From Harmothoe impar (Eukaryota; Annelida; Polychaeta; Phyllodocida; Polynoidae), in NCBI GenBank assembly GCA_947462335.1, contig OX381713.1, forward strand, positions 19,770,381 through 19,834,380: 64,000 bases of DNA, read 5' to 3'. Positions 58,973-64,000 of the stretch are shown one piece after another. The stretch's first letter is position 1; each line of letters opens with the position of its first letter. Position numbers and translations under genes: made by a program. The notes beneath the pieces are model-generated. The model worked only from the letters and a program-made list of their open reading frames with translations. It was not told the origin of the DNA and did not search any database.

Positions 58973-59059
58973 TAGTCTTGCGGACCACTGTTAAGCCTGT
59001 GGTTGGAGAGCGCGACATAGCCGCTTGCTACACTCTCTAAACAGAGGTCCGCAAGACTA
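58973..59059. ncRNA. miRNA-precursor-like hairpin in element 2
   Basis: TAGTCTTGCGGACCACTGTT (58973-58992) pairs with 59040-59059 over 20 bases with one mismatch, around a 47-base loop that has a further GGAGAG/CTCTC pairing. It is not similar in sequence to the hairpin at 53650-53721 but has comparable arm length. Confidence 0.35.
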
Positions 59060-59096
59060 GGCCGGATCGCGCTCTTGCTTAAAGGTGCACCTCAAC

Positions 59097-59234
59097 TCAG
59101 TGCGCCTTTAACAGCCGCCCCAAATAGGTGAAGTTCTTGACGCGGCACAGCGCCTCCCACCAGTAGCCAATCAGCGCGCCGAACGCCGGACACACCTCCA
59201 CCGTGTGAGCCTCTAAGTAGGTCACACGAATCAT
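59097..59234 (-). CDS. Possible 45-codon small protein overlapping an upstream frame by ATGA
   Basis: The frame starts ATGATTCGTGTG and ends GCGCAC-TGA. It encodes a compact mixed sequence with a hydrophobic centre (CPAFGALIGYWWEALCRVK), GC-rich codons and two adjacent Trp. Its ATG overlaps the stop of the open frame at 59231-59422 in the form ATGA. I recognise no family. It might be a real exon or small viral-type protein, or chance. Confidence 0.25.
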   Translation of the reverse strand: MIRVTYLEAHTVEVCPAFGALIGYWWEALCRVKNFTYLGRLLKAH

Positions 59235-59422
59235 ACTAAGATGCCGATCTCTTCTGTCGGTTTGTCGCGGTGGCCGTGAGTGATCGCACGGTCGCCAAGA
59301 TTCACTGCCTTGATTGGCAGAGGGGGGGGCTGATTACCCCCCGTCGGATGAATTGCGGCGAAACCATAATCAATTTTTCGCTGTTTTAGATAAAAGAGAT
59401 CCAGAGCTATCCGCTCGTCCAA
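59231..59422 (-). CDS. Possible open segment without ATG, upstream of the 45-codon frame
   Basis: Open for 64 codons between stops, with no ATG. The composition is protein-like (…KIDYGFAAIHPTGGN… then …NLGDRAITHGHRDK…). It could be an exon or part of a frame joined to 59097-59234 by a -1 shift at the ATGA overlap. No domain was recognised. Confidence 0.2.
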   Translation of the reverse strand: MDERIALDLFYLKQRKIDYGFAAIHPTGGNQPPPLPIKAVNLGDRAITHGHRDKPTEEIGILV

Positions 59423-59928
59423 GAATTATTTTTCTATCAGCCCGGGATCACCCTCAAATTAAGGCCTAAAGTCCAAAAACCCAAAATTTTTTCCCTATGG
59501 GATTTCAGTGTCTAAGCGTTTTTTGCAGCCCCAAGGAGCAGCTCACGGGCTCGAACCCTGTAAACGCTTTGACGCGCTTTCGTCGCCTTAGGCGACGTAG
59601 ACCTACCCTATTTTTTTTTGGACCATGTTACCTGAACACGGATTATTTTTTTGTTTGGCCCAATGAGCTCACAGCTAGACTAGATACCTCATGTTTTGGA
59701 TTGGAGAAATCAGCAGAGCAATAAAAAAGCGCGGTGAGGCTAGTGTGGCCCCTGTGAGTTGTAAAATTGGTGCTAAATGTGGTAACCAGGCGGATGCTGA
59801 GTTCATTGATATTGTCCGTTAATGATACTTAAGGTGGGTGTTGTCTAAAGTTTTAATTGATATTACCAATGTGGCCAATAATGACTTCACAGTTGGGGCC
59901 CTCGCCCGCAGGTCCCAGATTCAGGGTA

Positions 59929-60445
59929 TTCTTTGTTTATTGTGTGGCCCCTAAAGAGGGGCCGACTAACTCTTTAGAGTTAGTTAGATGCTGCCACTGT
60001 GCTATGCAACAGCAGCTATTAATTACGCTTCATGTTGGGCGGCATGGATCACTTGATGGGTGATACCTCAAAGCTCAAACACGGCAGAGCCGTGTGTGGC
60101 ATGCGAGGACCAGTGGGTCAGGGGTGATCCGTTGCAAACAGAATGCTGATCCGTGTGAGGTTCTGACTTTCTATAGTTTTTTATAAAGCCTTAGATATGG
60201 TGTGGTATTTTTCATCTCGCTATAGTTTAGTCGGTATTTAAGGAAACCGCCTCATTTCTATCAGAAATACACAATATTGAATTGTTTTTTATATTTTAAT
60301 ATATTAGAAGCGCGCTTTGTTGCCTATGTAGCTCATTATGCGTTGAAATGTTCGCGAGCATCGTAGGAATGTACAAAACCCCTATTGTGGCACCATCTGA
60401 CGAAAGAGCGGAGAACTATACTAGCGCGTTTCGTTATTCACATCT
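59929..60445 (-). ncRNA. RNA-like module, copy A of element 2
   Basis: Inverted counterpart of 49080-49571. It carries the GGCCCC hairpin (59946-59963), a second hairpin ACTAACTC/GAGTTAGT with loop TTTA (59965-59984), and AATAAA on the minus strand just beyond (CACACAATAAACAAAG). The distal part GAATGTACAAAACCCCTATT is conserved with element 1. Confidence 0.45.
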
Positions 60446-61078
60446 TTTGACAGGGACTTGGTTGGTGGCTTTACGCCCTAATTAACAGCTGAAGTCATTT
60501 CAAGGGGGGTGATAGTGATCGAATCTATGGATACCTGAAGGTGGAAAGCACACACCCTACACTTTTACCGAGGCAATGGTGGTGCTGCTCAAAGGGTGTG
60601 GCGAGCTAGACTGGAGGATGTAATAACTAAGCAGCAGAAGGACCAAAAAGACAATCTCGTAGTAGTAGGTCTACTTAGATCTTGAGTAGCCGCCCTTGTG
60701 GTTATAATTACCTAGACTAGTTGGCTCTGCCAGCCTGGTCAAGTGAAAATTGGTAAGGAGACTATGAACTAAGCTAACATCTCATAAGTATTAGTTACCA
60801 CCCCCTCACACCCGTTTAACAACGGATTCAGGGTCTAATTATGGAGACCCTAGAGTAAGATTAACAATATATCCCAATGTCTGTAGTAGACATTTACGAC
60901 ATGCAACTTGCCCCCTAGAAGGGATAGATCTGACCACAAGTCCGCAATATGGGACTCCCCCTCTGAGAGTATCAAGGTTTGCGTATAGTCTCTTGCAGGT
61001 TAATCTGTTATCTACCCCTTTGTCGACTTCGCCAAAATCCTGGGAGATTCACTTTAAACCTAAGGTCTACCCTTTTTA

Positions 61079-61535
61079 TTCTTTGTTTATTGTGTGGCCC
61101 CTAAAGAGGGGCCGCGGTGTTGATTAATTACACCACATGTTAAGCAACATGAGATCAAACCTTCCTCAAAAGCGACAAGGCTCAGAGTCCTGTTGGACGG
61201 GAACCCTGTGTGGCATTTGAAGACGAATGGTTGAGTGATCTGTTGCAGATGCCGTTCCGTGAGAAGTTCTGACTTTATATAGCTTTTATATCGCTTTAGA
61301 TATGGTGTAGTATTTTCAATCTCACTATAGTTTAGTTGATATTTCAAAGAATCTGCCTCATTCTATCAGAAATACACAGCGTTGACATGTTTCTTATATT
61401 CAATATATTAGAAGTGTGCTTTGTTGCTTATTATAGGTCATTATGCGTTTAAAATGTTCGCGAGTATCGTGGAAATGTACAAAAACCCTATTGTGGCGTC
61501 ATCTGACGAAAAGAGCGGAGAACTACACTAGAGCA
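61079..61535 (-). ncRNA. RNA-like module, copy B of element 2
   Basis: Same hairpin and AATAAA as copy A. The next hairpin is GGTGT/ACACC around TGATTAATT, where element 1 has GGCGT/ACGCC around AATTAATT, a pair-preserving change. Confidence 0.45.
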
Positions 61536-61789
61536 TGTAATGGCCAGACCAGCAGGCGGCAGCAGAGTGGTCAAAAGACAATGTCGTAGTAGTAGGTCTA
61601 CTTGCATGTTGAGTAGCCACCCTTGTGGTTGTAATTACCTTGACCACAGGTCCGCAATATGGAGCTCCCCCTCTGAGAGTATCAAGGTTTGCGTATAGTC
61701 TCCTGCAGTTTAATCTGTTATCTCCTCCTTTGTCGACCTCGCCAAAATCCTGGGAGATTCACTTTAAACCTAAGTCCTACCCTTTTTTA

Positions 61790-62240
61790 TTCTTTGTTTA
61801 TTGTGTGGCCCCTAAAGAGGGGCCGCGGTGTTGATTAATTACACCACATGTTAAGCAGCATGAGATCAAACCTCCTCAAAAGCGTCAAGGCTCAAAGTCC
61901 TGTTGGACGGGAACCCTGTGTTGCTTTCGAGGACGAATGGTTGAGTGATCCTACCGATCCGTCAGAGGTTCTGACTTTATATAGCTTTTATATCGCTTTA
62001 GATATGGTGTAGTATTTTCAATCTCACTATAGTTTAGTTGATATTTCAAAGAATCTGCCTCATTCTATCAGAAATACACAACGTTGACATGTTTCTTATA
62101 TTCAATATATTAGAAGTGTGCTTTGTTGCTTATTATAGGTCATTATGCGTTTAAAATGTTCGCGAGTATCGTGGAAATGTACAAAAACCCTATTGTGGCG
62201 TCATCTGACGAAAAGAGCGGAGAACTATACTAGAGCATGT
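61790..62240 (-). ncRNA. RNA-like module, copy C of element 2
   Basis: Almost identical to copy B, with a short deletion near 61950. Shares the hairpin, AATAAA and conserved distal block. Confidence 0.45.
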
Positions 62241-62698
62241 AATCGCCAGACCAGCAGGCGGCGGCAGAGTGGTCAAAAGACAATCTCGTAGTAGTAGGTC
62301 TACTTGCATGTTGAGTAGCCGCCCTTGTGGTTGTAATTACCTAGCCTAGTTGACCCTGCCGGCCTGGTCAAGTGAAATTAGTAAGGAGACGACCCATTAA
62401 CGTGCTCCACAGTCTTTAGACAGTTAAGACTATAGTCAAGACTGGAGAATTTGGCGAGACGCCCCTCTGGGAGGTCATAATCCTCAATGTTAGGTGTTAG
62501 CTCATTAACATCAGATACCATATTAACAACCCATTTAAATGTTCATTTTAATAGCAACTCACCCTATTCTGACAAAATCCTATTAGCAGGTAACCTCTGT
62601 GTAAACCATACTGCAAACATCTGCTACTTCCAGCGTCTGCCTCGTGACTGATAGTGTACAACAAGACGAAGTGGGCAGAGATTAGAAAAAATGAAGCT

Positions 62699-62707
62699 CT
62701 TTATATA
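62699..62707 (-). promoter_or_regulatory. TATA box of element 2, minus strand
   Basis: TATATAAAG on the minus strand, in the context GGCTATATAAAGAGC as in element 1. The downstream start-region block (inverse of GTACACTATCAGTCACGAGG) lies at about 62640-62660, followed by ATGTTTGCAGTATGG. It would transcribe leftward through the three modules. Confidence 0.65.
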
Positions 62708-62971
62708 GCCGAGAGAGCAGCTAATCTGGATGTTCTAAGCTTGTTTTCACCTAGAGCTCCAACCCTCTTCCAGAGAGAATCAAATCGCTTTTCACCTGAA
62801 CCCTTCCACCCCTAATCCATCAGCATGAAAAGAGAATTAACGAGTGTAACGTGCGCTACATGTATATGGGATTATAGCTGGTGAAGAGATAAAGCCGAGT
62901 CACCTGTGTATACAAAGACTACAGGGGGTGATTAACGACAGGTGTGACGCGCCAGCCCGTGAACGGATTAA

Positions 62972-63230
62972 GCCAAAAAAAAATAAAAAGGTATGTTTCA
63001 GGTAACATGGGCAGAAAGACTGGAGTCGGTAGGTCGGATTTTTATTTTATTTTATTTTATTTTTTTAACATGAAAGTACTAGCCATCCTCCGTGGAAATT
63101 CTAAAAATGACCCAAAAAGTATAAAAATATGAAATTTTCTTCAAACTTGCTTAAAAAAAAACGTAGGGTCGACCCTGTTTTGCTAGGGTTGGTCGGGTGA
63201 CCTGAAACAAACCTTTTTTTTTATTTGGCC
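62972..63230. mobile_element. 259-bp inverted-repeat insertion in element 2
   Basis: The left end GCC-A-run-AGGTATGTTTCAGGTAAC is mirrored by GTGACCTGAAACAAACCT-T-run-GGCC on the right, giving about 35-bp imperfect inverted termini. The interior has (TTTTA)n near 63040-63060. No clear target duplication was found. A small foldback or MITE is the likely identity. Confidence 0.55.
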
Positions 63231-63699
63231 TTATCTTTCAAGCTGACGCTTAAATTCAACTAGCCAGCCGCCGTCCACACCACTCACTGCGACAAGAGGA
63301 GGTGCTGTTGTTTTACACTTGAGTCGCTTACCACATGGTCTCTACCTCACAGACAGACACGCGCCCCCTGTAGCTTTTTTTTTGTTTTTTTTTGTATACA
63401 CACGCTAATCTCATAACCCCCTTATCCGTTATACAGGTAACGAGTATTCTCTTTTAAAATAGCTGCCAGTCAGCTTAGCTCTAGAAGCAAGAAGGCGTGT
63501 ATAGGTGCCTTATAAGTCGGCAGGGGGTAAATACTAGTGAAAAAGGAAGGCAGGTGTGCAGGTAGCTTTTCTAACAGACACGTGTGTGCACTAAGCTGCT
63601 TAAGTCTAAACCCTCCCGCAGTAGTCAGGTGGCATGTGAAAACTTACTTAACTGATCTCTTACATTGAGTAGAGTCTCTGTGCTGAGAGAGCCTTTTCA

Positions 63700-63899
63700 N
63701 NNNNNNNNNNNNNNNNNNNNNNNNNNNNNNNNNNNNNNNNNNNNNNNNNNNNNNNNNNNNNNNNNNNNNNNNNNNNNNNNNNNNNNNNNNNNNNNNNNNN
63801 NNNNNNNNNNNNNNNNNNNNNNNNNNNNNNNNNNNNNNNNNNNNNNNNNNNNNNNNNNNNNNNNNNNNNNNNNNNNNNNNNNNNNNNNNNNNNNNNNNN
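63700..63899. other. Assembly gap, 200 N
   Basis: Exactly 200 undetermined bases, probably an arbitrary scaffold-gap length. The 101 bases after it (63900-64000) match nothing else that I noticed in the window. Confidence 1.
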
Positions 63900-64000
63900 G
63901 AGGGATAGGCCACCCAGCCACTCATCACCATTGGCCTACTAAAGGACAAGACCCCTCGCTGGTCACAAAGCTGCTGATACCAGCAAAGGTGCAGTTGCTT

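Larger units (their letters stand above)
60900..62340. repeat. 711-bp tandem duplication holding module copies B and C
   Basis: The hairpin-proximal TTCTTTG words of copies B and C start at 61079 and 61790, 711 bp apart. Most of 60900-61600 recurs in 61625-62340 with few changes (GTCCGCAATATGG, GGGAGATTCACTTTAAACC, TGTGGCCCCTAAAGAGGGGC). A plus-strand open segment (…RVSRFAYSLLQ…SWEIHFKPK…) is kept in both units up to the hairpin and then diverges by frame. Confidence 0.8.
56182..63699. mobile_element. Element 2: related element, inverted, truncated by the gap
   Basis: It starts AGTAGTATAGTATGTATCGG, identical to the termini of element 1 for about 82 bp with one change. It is preceded by CGCCTG (56176-56181), the expected left target copy. 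From left to right it holds the G-run block, a 22-bp hairpin, the GTGACATG-type block, a second hairpin, small frames, three copies of the RNA-like module, the TATA box and the CACCCCCTGTAG repeats. This is the order of element 1 read backwards. The right end, and any alanine-rich gene, would lie in or beyond the gap. Confidence 0.8.

Noticed and set aside
59535..59575. tRNA T-arm (GGCTCGAACCC)
   Set aside because: B-box-like word only. No matching A box or cloverleaf could be drawn upstream.
46080..63699. Integrated herpesvirus genome
   Set aside because: Inverted repeats, enhancer-like ends and hairpins suggested a large DNA virus, but no capsid, terminase, polymerase or glycoprotein-like frame was seen. 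The 6-bp duplication fits transposon-like integration better.

Overview
This is a eukaryotic, almost certainly animal, non-coding and mobile-element-rich window. It holds a 200-base scaffold gap, many short inverted-repeat transposons, mono- and dinucleotide runs, a polyadenylation-type signal and a TATA box, and no prokaryotic gene organisation. The piggyBac-like, PIF/Harbinger-like and TA-target MITEs, foldback DNA and Polinton-like termini together would suit a marine invertebrate such as a mollusc or lancelet. That placement is an inference, and no host protein-coding gene could be recognised to settle it.

Layout. 1-10055 is mostly unannotatable DNA with one 704-bp PIF/Harbinger-like MITE (2848-3551) and a degenerate tandem array (4508-4880). 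10061-15876 is a 5.8-kb foldback element bounded by a 5-bp target duplication (CAGCC). It has roughly 294-bp inverted termini and is filled with a higher-order array of 63-bp units that reverses orientation at 13661; a 165-bp MITE is nested in it with a TA duplication. 15882-38340 is host-like DNA with a few promoter- or CTCF-like motifs. 38351-39580 is an array of 24-bp palindromes every 41 bp, split by an 18-bp minisatellite. 39930-40345 and 43830-44485 hold further tandem arrays. 44909-45110 is a piggyBac-type MITE and 45245-45544 is a second PIF/Harbinger-type MITE.

The most striking content is a pair of large related elements. Element 1 (46080-55276, 9197 bp) has near-identical 344-bp terminal inverted repeats and a perfect 6-bp target duplication (ACTCTG). 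Element 2 starts at 56182 with the same 82-bp terminus and runs rightward into the gap. Inside, the two are collinear but in opposite orientation. They share a TATA box with a conserved start region, a structured-RNA-like module ending in hairpins and AATAAA (one copy in element 1, three in element 2), a G/C-run block next to a 22-23-bp hairpin, and a block rich in GTGACATG-like words. Their termini are dense arrays of consensus transcription-factor sites: octamer, CACGTG, CCAAT, TTACGTAA and GC-box in element 1; E2F, ETS and CACGTG in element 2. Element 1 carries two credible protein genes: a 363-residue alanine-rich protein, and a 117-residue protein with a 30-residue duplication whose stop codon is followed by a histone-mRNA-like stem-loop. 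No polymerase, integrase, transposase or capsid gene was seen.

My reading is that these are non-autonomous or unusual Polinton/virus-like mobile elements whose ends act as strong, possibly cell-cycle-linked, regulatory arrays. The element boundaries, repeats and hairpins are read directly from sequence. The function is inference.
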